DNA of 64,000 nucleotides from Phycisphaerae bacterium (GTDB lineage Bacteria; Planctomycetota; Phycisphaerae; UBA1845): positions 62,001-126,000 of the forward strand of contig JAJDDY010000089.1 of assembly GCA_029260075.1 (NCBI GenBank), written 5' to 3'. Positions 9,575-18,442 of this stretch are shown here, one piece after another. Under the pieces are notes generated by a model that made no database searches, was not told where the DNA came from, and worked only from the letters and a program-made list of their open reading frames with translations. Both the position numbers and the translations under genes were made by a program. Position 1 is the stretch's first letter. Each line of letters starts with the position of its first letter.

Positions 9575-11131
9575 ATGGATACGAATAGCGTTCTCCAACA
9601 ACCCAGGACCAAGAAAGTGGCTCAGCCAACACCGGGAACAGAGTCGACGCCTTCGCAACCCGATCGTACGCCGGAGCATCACCCGCTTCTCTTCGAGTTG
9701 ACGTCGCCGTCGGCGCGTTGTGCTGTGCTCCCCAAGAGCGACGTGCCAGCCGCTCCGCAGGCCGAACTGTTGCCCGAGGCGCTCATCGCTGACGCGCCGC
9801 CCGCACTCCCCGAGCTTGGTGAACTCGACCTGGTGCGACACTATACGCGCCTCGCCGGCCGCTGCTTCAGCGTCGACGCCAATTTCTACCCGCTCGGTAG
9901 CTGCACAATGAAGTACAACCCACGCATCAACGAGCGCGTAGCCGCCATGCCCGGCTTCGCCCACGTCCATCCCTATCAGGATGAATCTGACGTGCAGGGA
10001 TTACTGGAGCTGCTCTACCGCCTACGCTGCGACCTCGCGGAAATCGCCGGCCTAGCCGAGGTCACACTGCAACCCGCGGCCGGGGCGCATGGCGAGATGA
10101 CCGGACTGATGATCATCAACGCCTTCCACAAGCATCGCGGTGAGCACCGCCCCAAGGTGCTCGCGCCGGACTCGGCGCACGGCACGAACCCAGCCTCCTG
10201 CACCATCTGCGGCGGTCAGTCGGTCAAGATTCGATCCAAGAGCGACGGACGTGTCGACCTTGACGACCTGCGTGCCAACGTTGACGATCAGACCGCCGCA
10301 CTAATGATCACGAACCCCAACACGGTCGGTGTCTTCGATGAGCAAATCGGTGACATTGTGGACATTGTTCACAAACACGGCGCTCAGGTTTACTTCGACG
10401 GCGCCAACATGAACGCCATCCTCGGCGCGGCGCGGCCGGGCGATTTCGGCGTCGACTGCATGCACTTCAATACGCACAAGACATTCAGCACGCCGCACGG
10501 CGGTGGCGGACCGGGCGCAGGACCGGTGGCAGTCGCAGAGCACCTTCGACCGTACCTACCCGTGCCGCAGGTTGTGCGTCGCCCCGACGGCACGTTTTCG
10601 TGGTGCGACGATCGGCCGGACTCGATCGGAAAAGTCCGATCCTTCTACGCCCAAGTCGGTGTGCTCGTACGTGCATACACGTACATCCGCACGTTGGGAA
10701 AAGAAGGATTGTGCGACGCCGCCCACATGGCGGTGCTCTCAGCCAACTACCTTGCCGCACGCTTGAAACACCGGTTCAAGATGCCTTTTCCACCGCCCTA
10801 CGCCCACGAGTTCGTCATGGTTCCGGATTTCGCCGACAAGGCGATCAGTGAAAACGACGTCGCCAAGCGGCTGATCGACTTCGGCATCCACCCACCGACC
10901 ATGAGCTGGCCAATCCACCACTGCCTCATGGTCGAACCGACAGAGACGGAGTCCCTTGCGACACTGGACCAGTTTGTTCGATCCATGTTGACCATCGCCG
11001 ACGAAATTGACACCGACGCCGCCAAGGTAAAATCAGCACCGCACACCACGCCGATCGGTCGCTTGGACGAAGTCACGGCAAGCCGCAAGCCGTGTGTGCG
11101 GTGGAGCGCATCTTGTGAAGGCAATGGCTAG
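9575..11131 (+). CDS. gcvPB: Glycine dehydrogenase (decarboxylating) subunit 2
   Basis: PLP-binding half of the split P-protein, 518 aa from the ATG at 9575 (a TTG four codons earlier is also possible; neither has a strong ribosome site). The family core starts at PLLFELTSPSARCAVLP. The PLP lysine lies in FNTHKTFSTPHGGGGPGAG. Motifs YPLGSCTMKYNPR and SAHGTNPASC are intact. The N-terminal extension of about 30 residues before the core is unusual but low in complexity. It forms the aminomethyl-transferring decarboxylase with GcvPA. Confidence 0.95.
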   Translation: MDTNSVLQQPRTKKVAQPTPGTESTPSQPDRTPEHHPLLFELTSPSARCAVLPKSDVPAAPQAELLPEALIADAPPALPELGELDLVRHYTRLAGRCFSVDANFYPLGSCTMKYNPRINERVAAMPGFAHVHPYQDESDVQGLLELLYRLRCDLAEIAGLAEVTLQPAAGAHGEMTGLMIINAFHKHRGEHRPKVLAPDSAHGTNPASCTICGGQSVKIRSKSDGRVDLDDLRANVDDQTAALMITNPNTVGVFDEQIGDIVDIVHKHGAQVYFDGANMNAILGAARPGDFGVDCMHFNTHKTFSTPHGGGGPGAGPVAVAEHLRPYLPVPQVVRRPDGTFSWCDDRPDSIGKVRSFYAQVGVLVRAYTYIRTLGKEGLCDAAHMAVLSANYLAARLKHRFKMPFPPPYAHEFVMVPDFADKAISENDVAKRLIDFGIHPPTMSWPIHHCLMVEPTETESLATLDQFVRSMLTIADEIDTDAAKVKSAPHTTPIGRLDEVTASRKPCVRWSASCEGNG

Positions 11132-11137
11132 TGCGGT

Positions 11138-11325
11138 GTGTCGACTCGAGTGACGGGTTCGTCCGATCCGAGCCGCGACCGTGAGGGAGCGTTTTTCCAG
11201 CTGTCACGACCGGATTGCAAGCGTCCGCTTCCTTGCGGGCGCGGCTCGGTAAACCCGTCGTTCGAGTGGCGGGTGGCCCATGGCTTTGGCCGTGGGGGAG
11301 TCGAATCGACTATGGATTCGCGTCT
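11138..11325 (+). repeat. Composite dispersed element, copy 1
   Basis: Begins with GACTCGAGTGACGGGTTCG, runs into a palindrome (arms 11168-11191 and 11226-11249, 24 bp each, core GAGCCGCGACCGTGAGGGAG), then a segment GGTGGCCCATGGCTTTGG followed by GTGGGGGAGTCGAATCGAC. The same blocks occur in the opposite orientation at 37.6-37.8 kb, where the right arm and its flank are missing. It lies just after the gcvPB stop and could act as a terminator or a mobile non-coding repeat. Confidence 0.75.
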
Positions 11326-11415
11326 GCAAGATATCGCTGGTATCGCGTTGGGCGGTCTCATCTGGCATCGTCGAAATTATGGGGAAGAAGAGTTTAGTGG
11401 ATCACCGGCTGGAAA

Positions 11416-11530
11416 CCGGTGCCGCACTTTTTGAAACACTGGTGCCACACTTGTTGAAATACCGCCGCCGGACTTTTTGAAACGTCGGGGGCACGTTTGT
11501 TAATACGCCGGTGCCACACCTAGTCAAACG
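11416..11530 (+). repeat. Five 23-bp degenerate tandem repeats
   Basis: Units start at 11416, 11439, 11462, 11485 and 11508, all exactly 23 bp, with the pattern CCGGTGCCACACTTTTTGAAA and variants. The first unit is continuous with a dispersed repeat (GGATCACCGGCTGGAAACC, 11399-11428) also found at 14.6 and 56.7 kb, so the array seems to have grown from its tail. It ends 23 bp before the lipoate-ligase start. Together with the composite element it fills most of the 420-bp gap between gcvPB and the ligase. Confidence 0.8.
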
Positions 11531-11553
11531 CTGATACGATCTACGCGCTCACT

Positions 11554-12306
11554 ATGTCCGAAACGCAAACCATTCGATGCCTCGACGATCCATCGCTGGA
11601 TGGACCGACCAACATGGCCCGCGACGAAGCATTGCTCACAACGATCGGTGACGGTCACGCCCCGCCCACGTTTCGCCTGTATCAATGGAGCGAGCCAACC
11701 ATTTCGTTGGGTTACTTTCAACACTACGCCGACTACACTGCGCTCACTCCGCCGGCCGGCGATCTCCCCGTGGTGCGACGCCTAACCGGCGGCGGCGCCA
11801 TCCTTCACGATCTCGAACTAACCTATTCACTGACCCTACCGACCGGGCACGTGCTCTTGGGTCACCAGCCCAACATGCTTTACGAACGCATGCACGAAGC
11901 CGTCATCGCAGCGCTGGAAACCTGCGACCAAGCGCCCTCGGTTTGTGGAACGTCTGACGATTCCGGCGCCGCGCGAGGCCCCTTCTTTTGCTTCGAGCGA
12001 CGACATCGCTTCGATGTGCTTCTGGGCATGGACAAAATCGTGGGCAGCGCCCAGCGACGAACGACCAAGGCCGTGTTGCAACACGGCTCGATCGTGCTCG
12101 GCAACCGGTTTGAACAACAGTTGACCGCTCAAGTCGATCGACCCTTCGACCAAACCGCCGAAGAAATGCGGCGACTGCTCATGGACCAATTCCAGTCGGT
12201 CATGGACTATCAGTTGACACCGGGGGTGTGGTCAGACGATGAGCAGCACGCCGCCGACAACCTTAAAGAAAAATATTCCGGACCCGACTGGACCCGTCGC
12301 ACCTGA
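11554..12306 (+). CDS. Lipoate-protein ligase A / octanoyltransferase family protein
   Basis: 250-aa member of the biotin/lipoate A/B protein ligase (LplA/LipM) superfamily. The lipoyl/octanoyl-binding motif VVRRLTGGGAILHDLELTYS and the acyl-site lysine region MDKIVGSAQRR are visible, as is the N-terminal MARDEALL with QWSEPTISLGYFQ. It likely attaches lipoate or octanoate to GcvH or 2-oxoacid dehydrogenase E2 domains. The length and lack of an LplA accessory domain favour a LipM-like octanoyltransferase or a short ligase; the sequence alone cannot decide. Its placement after gcvPA/gcvPB fits a glycine cleavage role. Confidence 0.85.
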   Translation: MSETQTIRCLDDPSLDGPTNMARDEALLTTIGDGHAPPTFRLYQWSEPTISLGYFQHYADYTALTPPAGDLPVVRRLTGGGAILHDLELTYSLTLPTGHVLLGHQPNMLYERMHEAVIAALETCDQAPSVCGTSDDSGAARGPFFCFERRHRFDVLLGMDKIVGSAQRRTTKAVLQHGSIVLGNRFEQQLTAQVDRPFDQTAEEMRRLLMDQFQSVMDYQLTPGVWSDDEQHAADNLKEKYSGPDWTRRT

Positions 12307-12385
12307 CGACGACTGTCCGGTTGAGCATCCCACGGAATGGTCACTTCGATATGCATCACTGGGCAACTGCGTGAGAAGCCTCTTG

Positions 12386-12455
12386 CCGAGCCGCGCCCGT
12401 GAGGAAGCGATCTGGCGTCGCGGGCGAAAACCGCTTCCTCGCGGGCGCGGCTCGG
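12386..12455. terminator. Perfect-type GAGCCGCG palindrome between convergent genes
   Basis: Arms 12386-12409 and 12432-12455 (24 bp, a single mismatch that would be a G-U pair) form a strong hairpin with a 22-nt loop. It lies between the 3' ends of the ligase gene and the convergent ABC permease gene, so a bidirectional terminator role is plausible. It belongs to the dispersed repeat family seen at 4.3, 11.2 and 37.7 kb. Confidence 0.6.
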
Positions 12456-12559
12456 TTCATCGCAATCCCTCTTGTATGTCTTCTCACACGCGTTCTAAGA
12501 ACGTCGTTACGCTACGTTGCACTGAGCGAACCGAACGCAAATCCGAGCGCGCTCGCCCC

Positions 12560-13831
12560 CTACCCATGTCGCAACGCTTCGATCGGATTCATGGCCGCCG
12601 CTCGGCGGGCGGGGTAGACACCGAAGACAACGCCGGTGAGACAGGACACGCCCATCGACAGCACCACAGCCCACGGTGTGAGGTCGGCGTGCCATTGCGT
12701 CGTCACCCTCAGCACGTACACACTACCCACACCCAACAATACACCAAGCATGCCGCCGATCGTCGCGAGTGTCACCGTTTCGATCAAGAACTGCCACGTA
12801 ATGTCCCAGCGGCTTGCACCGATCGCTCGACGTATGCCAATCTCCGACGTTCGCTCAACGATGCTGGCCAACATGATGTTCAAGATGCCGATGCCGCCGA
12901 CAAGCAGTGAAATGCCCGCGATGATCGGCAGGACGATGTTGAATACCTGCTGCGCCTTCTGCTTCGACTCGAGCAGCTCGAGCGGCACGGTCATTTCATA
13001 ATCTTTCTTCTTGTGCAACCTGCTGAGAATAGCCTGTATACCTCTAGCGGCGTGGACGACGTTTTCCTCGGTATCGATCGCACACACAATCTGGTGCAAC
13101 TCAACGCGGGTCATTTCGCGGCTTCCGGCGCGCCGGGTATACGTGTCGAGACCGAACCGGTTGATCACCGATTCGTACGGTACATACACCTCCATGGTCC
13201 GGTCTTCGATGCCCAATACCGACTTGCTAAGATCCTGAAACTCGAAGTCGGGCAAGACGCCGACCACGCGGTAATATTCGGTGCCGATCTTCAGATCGAG
13301 CTTGAGCGGATCGCCGACGTACTTGGCTTCATCCAATAGGCGAGCGCGAATCACGCACGCTCGGCGGCGCTCAAGGCTATCTATGTCCTCCAGCGTCCGT
13401 CCAAGAAACGGTATTATCTGTAAGCGCCGAAAATAGTCCGGCGTCACGCCGCGAACGTTGGCCGAAATCCGCCGACTCTTGAACCAAATCCACTTCTCGA
13501 CGTCGTGAACCGGAAGGACGGCTTCGACCATCGGAAGCGTTTCGGCAATCTGTCGTACGTCGTGAAACGTAAGGCCATAGCGAAGCCGGCTGCTTGTATC
13601 TTCGTTATTGACGTTTTCCTCTGCCGGCGGCTTGCGGGCGTTGATGATGATGTTCTTGATGCCCAGTTGTTGAATTTGATCGAGGATGGCGCGGCGAGCG
13701 CCTTCACCAATCGCCACCATCGAGAGCACCGAAGCCACACCGAACACGATACCCAACGTGGTTAGCAGAGAACGCAGCTTGTGTCGCGCCAAGTTACGCA
13801 ACGCCTCGGTACCAAGTTCAAACACGAACAT
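12560..13831 (-). CDS. MacB-type ABC transporter permease
   Basis: 423-aa membrane protein with the MacB/FtsX layout: an N-terminal TM segment (LRSLLTTLGIVFGVASVLSMVAIG), a large periplasmic MacB-PCD-like domain (about 50-275), then three C-terminal TM segments (about 290-410) with the SEIGIRRAIGAS motif between the first two. The start ATG at 13831 overlaps the ATPase stop codon, indicating tight coupling. Last gene of a TolC-adaptor-ATPase-permease operon; likely drives mechanotransmission-type export of a peptide, lipid or antibiotic. Substrate unknown. Permease and ATPase are separate genes, not fused as in E. coli MacB. Confidence 0.9.
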   Translation of the reverse strand: MFVFELGTEALRNLARHKLRSLLTTLGIVFGVASVLSMVAIGEGARRAILDQIQQLGIKNIIINARKPPAEENVNNEDTSSRLRYGLTFHDVRQIAETLPMVEAVLPVHDVEKWIWFKSRRISANVRGVTPDYFRRLQIIPFLGRTLEDIDSLERRRACVIRARLLDEAKYVGDPLKLDLKIGTEYYRVVGVLPDFEFQDLSKSVLGIEDRTMEVYVPYESVINRFGLDTYTRRAGSREMTRVELHQIVCAIDTEENVVHAARGIQAILSRLHKKKDYEMTVPLELLESKQKAQQVFNIVLPIIAGISLLVGGIGILNIMLASIVERTSEIGIRRAIGASRWDITWQFLIETVTLATIGGMLGVLLGVGSVYVLRVTTQWHADLTPWAVVLSMGVSCLTGVVFGVYPARRAAAMNPIEALRHG

Positions 13832-14535
13832 CAGTTCGACGCCTCGCGCAATGTATCATGTTCGATGCGACCATCGCGAAGCGACACACGACGCGGGACC
13901 GAAGCCGCAACCTCATCGTCGTGGGTGATCAGTACGATCGTCCGACCGGAGTCGTTCAACCGCCCCAACAGGCCCATGATGTCTGCCGACGTAACCGAGT
14001 CGAGGTTGCCGGTCGGCTCGTCGGCGAGGATCATGGCTGGATCGTTCGCCAACGAACGAGCAATGGCCACCCGCTGACACTCTCCCCCAGACAACTCGCT
14101 CGGTCGATGACTCTTCCGGTGACTGAGCCCGACTTGCTCAAGAAGTTCGAGGCAACGGCGGTGGCGAATCCGTTTCGGTTTTCGAGCGTAGAAGAGCGGC
14201 ATCTCCACGTTCTCAAGCACCGAAAGATGCGAGATCAACTTGAACGACTGAAAGATAAAGCCCAATCGCGTGTTGCGCACGCTCGAGAGTCTGGGATCGT
14301 CGAAGTGGGCCACATCCTCGCCCATCAGATAGTACGATCCGTTCGTGGGCTGATCGAGACATCCCAGGATGTTCAAGAGCGTCGACTTGCCAGCCCCGGA
14401 AGGACCGACGATGGCGACGTACTCGCCGGCGTCGACCGTCAGGTTGACGTCCCTCAGCACGGGCAGCGGGTTCGCAGCCGTGCCGTAGACTTTCTCAATC
14501 TTTGCGAGCTTGAGTATGGGTTGGTTGGATACCAT
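13831..14535 (-). CDS. MacB/LolD-type ABC transporter ATP-binding protein
   Basis: 234-aa ATPase from the ATG at 14535. Longer reading frames upstream run through a dispersed repeat (14636-14665) and are not credible. Walker A is GPSGAGKST, the Q-loop region is GFIFQSFKLISHLSVLENVEMP, the signature is LSGGECQRVAIARSLAN, Walker B is MILADEPTGNLDS, and the switch histidine is in VLITHDDEVA. It energises the downstream permease. There is a gap of about 150 bp from the adaptor gene, which holds the repeat. Confidence 0.93.
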   Translation of the reverse strand: MVSNQPILKLAKIEKVYGTAANPLPVLRDVNLTVDAGEYVAIVGPSGAGKSTLLNILGCLDQPTNGSYYLMGEDVAHFDDPRLSSVRNTRLGFIFQSFKLISHLSVLENVEMPLFYARKPKRIRHRRCLELLEQVGLSHRKSHRPSELSGGECQRVAIARSLANDPAMILADEPTGNLDSVTSADIMGLLGRLNDSGRTIVLITHDDEVAASVPRRVSLRDGRIEHDTLREASN

Positions 14536-14635
14536 GGTTAGTGGTCTGTTGAATAATGCTTGTATTCGAGCACATTGCCTCATGCGCGTCTGTGACGACG
14601 GGCCACGTCCAGATAAAGAGGCGGAAATCGCTAAT

Positions 14636-14665
14636 GGATCACCGGCTGGAAGCCGGTGCCACACT
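14636..14665 (+). repeat. Dispersed hairpin repeat GGATCACCGGCTGGAAGCC
   Basis: 30-bp copy of a dispersed repeat with an internal 7-bp stem (ACCGGCT, loop GGA, AGCCGGT). The other copies are at 11399-11428 and 56710-56739, all in the same orientation. It interrupts the efflux operon between the adaptor and ATPase genes. Confidence 0.75.
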
Positions 14666-14687
14666 CTTTCAACGAGCTGTTGGAGAT

Positions 14688-16220
14688 TCAATCGCCGCGC
14701 GGTGCCCCGGTGGAAGCCGACAACTCTGACGCGACCGTTAGGGGCTTGTCGCCACGGGCCAGCGCCTCCGTCGCCGCACGGAGTATGGGGTTGTAGAGCA
14801 ACACCCGGTCACCTTCACTCAATCCTTCGGCGATTTGCACGTATGAGTCGTTGCTCAGGTCGGGCTTGACTTCGATTCGCACCGGAGTCGGCCCGTCGCG
14901 CTTGACGAAGCAATAGTGTTTGCCCTCCTCGAAGAACACGCTCTGCATCGGAACGTAAAGAACGTCGTCGCGCTGCTCGATGAAGATTTCCGCCTTGGCG
15001 CTGATGCCCGGTTTCAGGGCCAGTCCTTCGGTCGATTCCATCGTAATGTCCACGGTGAATTTCTTTACCTCGTCACTGCCACCGCGCTCGCGGTTACCCG
15101 CAATGGTCGCGATCTTCGTAACCTCGCCTTCGAGCACGAGACCGGGATAGGTGTCCATGGTCACCGTAACGCGTTGCTTCGTCTTGATCTTGTTGATGTC
15201 GGCCTCGTGAACTTCGACCTGTACTTTCATCACCCGCAGGTCGGGGATGGTGAACAACGTGAATCCGCTCCACACCTGCCCGCCGAGTTTGATGTTGCTG
15301 CGGTACCACGGCTCCTCGGGGTCGCCGTAGATGACGATACCGGGTGATGGCGCGACAAGCGTGAACTTCCCGATCGCCTCCTCAACTTCGTCACGCTTTT
15401 TCTTGAGTTGGGTCAATCGGCTACCGTTGCTCTCGACTCGAACCTCCTTTTGGCGAAGCGTGGACTTCGCGCGCTTTTCGCTGTTGCCCAGCCCGCGCGT
15501 GGCGTCTGAGACTGCGGTGTTCTTGTCGGTCATGGCCATGGGGTAGGTGTACTGATCAAAGATTTCGAGGTCACGCTGCGCTCCGGTCAATTGAATGTCG
15601 GACCGCTCGAACTCGATCTGGTCCTGCTCCACCTGCGACTTGTTGACGTAGTTCTGCTCCAACAGCTTCACGGAATCTTCATGCTTCTTCTTGGCCCGAC
15701 TGTACTTGGTCTGGGCTTCCTTGATGGCCACTTCGGCGTTCCGGCGTTCCTTCGGCGCCGTACCATCCCGATAGCGCTCCAGTTCCTTTTTCGCCTTAGT
15801 CAAAGCGATGCGGGCCTTCTCGATCGTGGCTATGTTTTCGGATTGCTGGATTTCCAACTCGGTCTTGGCCGTGTCGAGGTCGGCCTCCGTTTGGACGATA
15901 TTCAGCTTGAGTTCCTGCAACTCAGCCTCAAGCTTCGTGGTCTCAAGTTTGCAGATGACTTCGCCCTCTTCGACCGTCTTCCCCTCCTCGGCCAACATGG
16001 TGATATTTCCGCTTCGCTGGGCTTCAAACGTGATCTTCTTCGACTTCTTGGCGTTCAATGAGCCATTCTCGGTGATCGTGACGACGAGCTTGCCTTGCTT
16101 GGCTTCGAACAACATATTGTCAGGAACCGTGCTTTGGTCTTTCGATCCGCCGGTACCACGAAGTAGAAATACGCCGCCGCCGAGAACAACGATGATGATG
16201 ATTGCGATGATCGTTTTCAT
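14688..16220 (-). CDS. HlyD/MacA-type membrane fusion protein
   Basis: 510-aa periplasmic adaptor. The start ATG at 16220 overlaps the upstream TolC stop as ATGA and is preceded by GGGGA, so it is preferred over the GTG three codons earlier. One N-terminal membrane anchor (MKTIIAIIIIVVLGGGVFLL) is followed by a split lipoyl-like domain (about 40-95 and 290-330), a long Lys/Glu-rich coiled-coil hairpin (about 95-290), and beta-barrel and membrane-proximal domains to the C-terminus (VYVPMQSVFFEEGKHYCFV). It bridges the inner-membrane ABC pair and the TolC-like duct. Confidence 0.9.
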   Translation of the reverse strand: MKTIIAIIIIVVLGGGVFLLRGTGGSKDQSTVPDNMLFEAKQGKLVVTITENGSLNAKKSKKITFEAQRSGNITMLAEEGKTVEEGEVICKLETTKLEAELQELKLNIVQTEADLDTAKTELEIQQSENIATIEKARIALTKAKKELERYRDGTAPKERRNAEVAIKEAQTKYSRAKKKHEDSVKLLEQNYVNKSQVEQDQIEFERSDIQLTGAQRDLEIFDQYTYPMAMTDKNTAVSDATRGLGNSEKRAKSTLRQKEVRVESNGSRLTQLKKKRDEVEEAIGKFTLVAPSPGIVIYGDPEEPWYRSNIKLGGQVWSGFTLFTIPDLRVMKVQVEVHEADINKIKTKQRVTVTMDTYPGLVLEGEVTKIATIAGNRERGGSDEVKKFTVDITMESTEGLALKPGISAKAEIFIEQRDDVLYVPMQSVFFEEGKHYCFVKRDGPTPVRIEVKPDLSNDSYVQIAEGLSEGDRVLLYNPILRAATEALARGDKPLTVASELSASTGAPRGD

Positions 16221-17890
16221 GGTCCCCACATTCCCTGGTCATTGATAAAAAGGATACCGAGCGTCCGGCGAAGCCGAAGGCTTGCGATGAAGTGGCGCAC
16301 CCTCAGATCGATCAACGCATTCTGAGCGTCGGTCAGCCCCTGCCGCGCGTCAAGGAGATCGCGGTTGTCCGCGTCGCCCGACTCATAGCGAATCTGCGTC
16401 ACCGCGACGGCGCGCTTCTCACGATCAATCTGGTCCTTCTGTAGATTGAGCCGCTTTTCCACTTGCCCCAACTCGCGGAGTTGGTTGAGCACGTCGCGTT
16501 CGACCTCATCGAGCCGACGCTCGAGATTTCGGCGCGACTGGTCCAACAGAATCTGTGCCGAACGATAGGCGTTGCGTTCCGCTTTTCGATCGAGCGGGAT
16601 TTCCAACGACACGCCGACCGACGTCGACCAGCGGCTCGGCGATACCTCCCTGATCGGCGAAGCCTTCGCGTCCGCCACTCCGAAATCCAAGGACAATCCA
16701 AGATCCGGCAACAAACCGTTGCGCGACACGCGGACACGACGCTCGGCGTCGGCGAGGAGACCGCGTTGGGTGCGCAGGTCGAGGCGGTTGAAATGGGCGA
16801 CCTTTACCGCAGACGCGGCTTGAATACGAACAGGCGTGAACTTGGGCTCCTCATCCACGATGGATAGCGGCGTCGCCGTAGGTAGGCCCAAGAGAATCTT
16901 GAAATCGTCCATAGCAAGTTCGTAGTCGGTTCGCGACACAAGCAGCGCGTCCTCGGCATCGATTTCGCGACGGCGAGCCAGGAACACGTCATCGTCCTGA
17001 TTGCGGTCCATTCGACGCAACGCCTCCGCTTTCTTCCGATCGAACACGGCGTCCAGATAGTTCTGCTCGTCGATGGCCAGTCGAGTCTTCTGGCTCACCA
17101 ATCCATAGTAGGCGCTGGCGACGCGGATGCTGAAGTCCTGTCGAAACAGTTCAAAGGAACGGACGGCATCAATCAGATCGCGAACGCTTTGGATGAGTGC
17201 GTCGTGGGAAACCTCGTAACCCACACCGCGAAGAAGCGGCTGCGCTAAACTCACCTGCACCGAGGAGTCGAAGAAAAACGTCCCGTCATCGTCAAGAAAG
17301 CTTGGATTGTCCGTGCGCGCGCCGGACAGGATCGACGAGACCGACAGTCGACCACCGGTGGGAAGTACGTCGGTGACCCCGAGCGTGCCCGTCTGCGTAT
17401 CGTTGGATAGTCCGTCTTGCGAATCGTTCCAGACGTACCCGACGGTCGAGTTGAGGATGGGGCCAAAGTTGTACTGAGTCAGCGTGAGGCCAAGACCCTG
17501 GAGGTAGAGACCCTCCTTGCGATCCAAGTAATCCCGACCGGTCGTGAACGCGACTTCGAGCGCCGTGGTCAAGTCCAGAACCACCGGCTTCAGAGTTTCC
17601 GGCGCTTCGTTCTCATCCACCGACGACGCCGATTCTTCCTTGGAATCTACCGCCGGGTCGACCGTGTCGACCGGCTGTTTCACCCATTGCTCGCGGTCGC
17701 CGAGAATTTGCCGGTCGTAGTCGTGAAGCACGCGCGACACCTCGCGGTCGGCGTCGGCCACATGCCAGGCCGGCGTACATCCGACCAAGACAAGAATTGG
17801 CATGCCGAGCGACCAGTAACGTATGGGTCGACGGCTGCGAACACGGTCGCGCCGTTCGTTATGCCGTGTGGGCGATTGGGAAGTAGGCAT
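16217..17890 (-). CDS. TolC-family outer-membrane efflux lipoprotein
   Basis: 557-aa outer membrane factor starting at the ATG at 17890 (CGAGGGTCA upstream). The signal peptide ends LVLVGC, so it is lipidated like OprM. Coiled-coil helical hairpins with conserved repeat features (GGRLSVSS; ASAYYGLVSQKTRLAIDEQNY; LLDARQGLTDAQNALIDL) are visible. Mature residues 60-110 are acidic and Pro-rich (ESASSVDENEAPETL). First gene of the export operon and the likely site of its promoter. Confidence 0.85.
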   Translation of the reverse strand: MPTSQSPTRHNERRDRVRSRRPIRYWSLGMPILVLVGCTPAWHVADADREVSRVLHDYDRQILGDREQWVKQPVDTVDPAVDSKEESASSVDENEAPETLKPVVLDLTTALEVAFTTGRDYLDRKEGLYLQGLGLTLTQYNFGPILNSTVGYVWNDSQDGLSNDTQTGTLGVTDVLPTGGRLSVSSILSGARTDNPSFLDDDGTFFFDSSVQVSLAQPLLRGVGYEVSHDALIQSVRDLIDAVRSFELFRQDFSIRVASAYYGLVSQKTRLAIDEQNYLDAVFDRKKAEALRRMDRNQDDDVFLARRREIDAEDALLVSRTDYELAMDDFKILLGLPTATPLSIVDEEPKFTPVRIQAASAVKVAHFNRLDLRTQRGLLADAERRVRVSRNGLLPDLGLSLDFGVADAKASPIREVSPSRWSTSVGVSLEIPLDRKAERNAYRSAQILLDQSRRNLERRLDEVERDVLNQLRELGQVEKRLNLQKDQIDREKRAVAVTQIRYESGDADNRDLLDARQGLTDAQNALIDLRVRHFIASLRLRRTLGILFINDQGMWGP

Positions 17891-18442
17891 TGACCCTCGT
17901 TGGACTGGAACAAGCTTCGCCGGTGGGCAGCGCTCGTTCTCCGAAGCAGCGGTGCAAGACCCGCCCATTTCAGCCTGCCTGACGGGGTAGACAAGTGGGT
18001 ACCACGCTGGACGCGCGTAGCAGGGATGCTCGCTACATATAATACCCTTGCCTTTCGAAGATTGCCGCCAGAGTTGTCGAAAACTGTCTGGCCTGCACGA
18101 CTTAGAAACTTCGGCCCGGAGACCGCAGCGCCGCCGACGCCATACTAGACGCCGTGATTCAGCAAGTCCGGCAGTTTGGGGGCACCAGACTCAGCAAGCT
18201 GAACGCGCTAGGGTACGACGGGATTATCGCGCAGCCCGCCATCATGTAAGACGCCCGAAGCCACGAATTGTTAACACTACGACGTAAGGCGATTGCATCT
18301 GCGCAGAAAAACCCGAGAGACACCCTCGTCTTCGGGGTTTTGGATCAGTGCGTCGTCGCGAATCGGCACCCGCGCGGCTCGGGTCGCCACGATCTCCGCC
18401 TTGCGGTACAGTTCGCTCCGATTCCAACAGGAGACGACGCCA
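17891..18442. other. Intergenic region between divergent TolC and UbiD genes
   Basis: About 550 bp with no gene I can support. It must hold the divergent promoters of the efflux operon and the UbiD gene. An AGGAG ribosome site at 18428-18432 marks the UbiD start. Short reading frames here have no family features. Confidence 0.5.

Noticed and set aside
11416-11530. CRISPR array
   Set aside because: Units are contiguous and degenerate with no unique spacers and no cas genes.
14536-14691. Longer start for the ABC ATPase gene
   Set aside because: The extension translates the dispersed repeat at 14636-14665 and is not conserved-looking.
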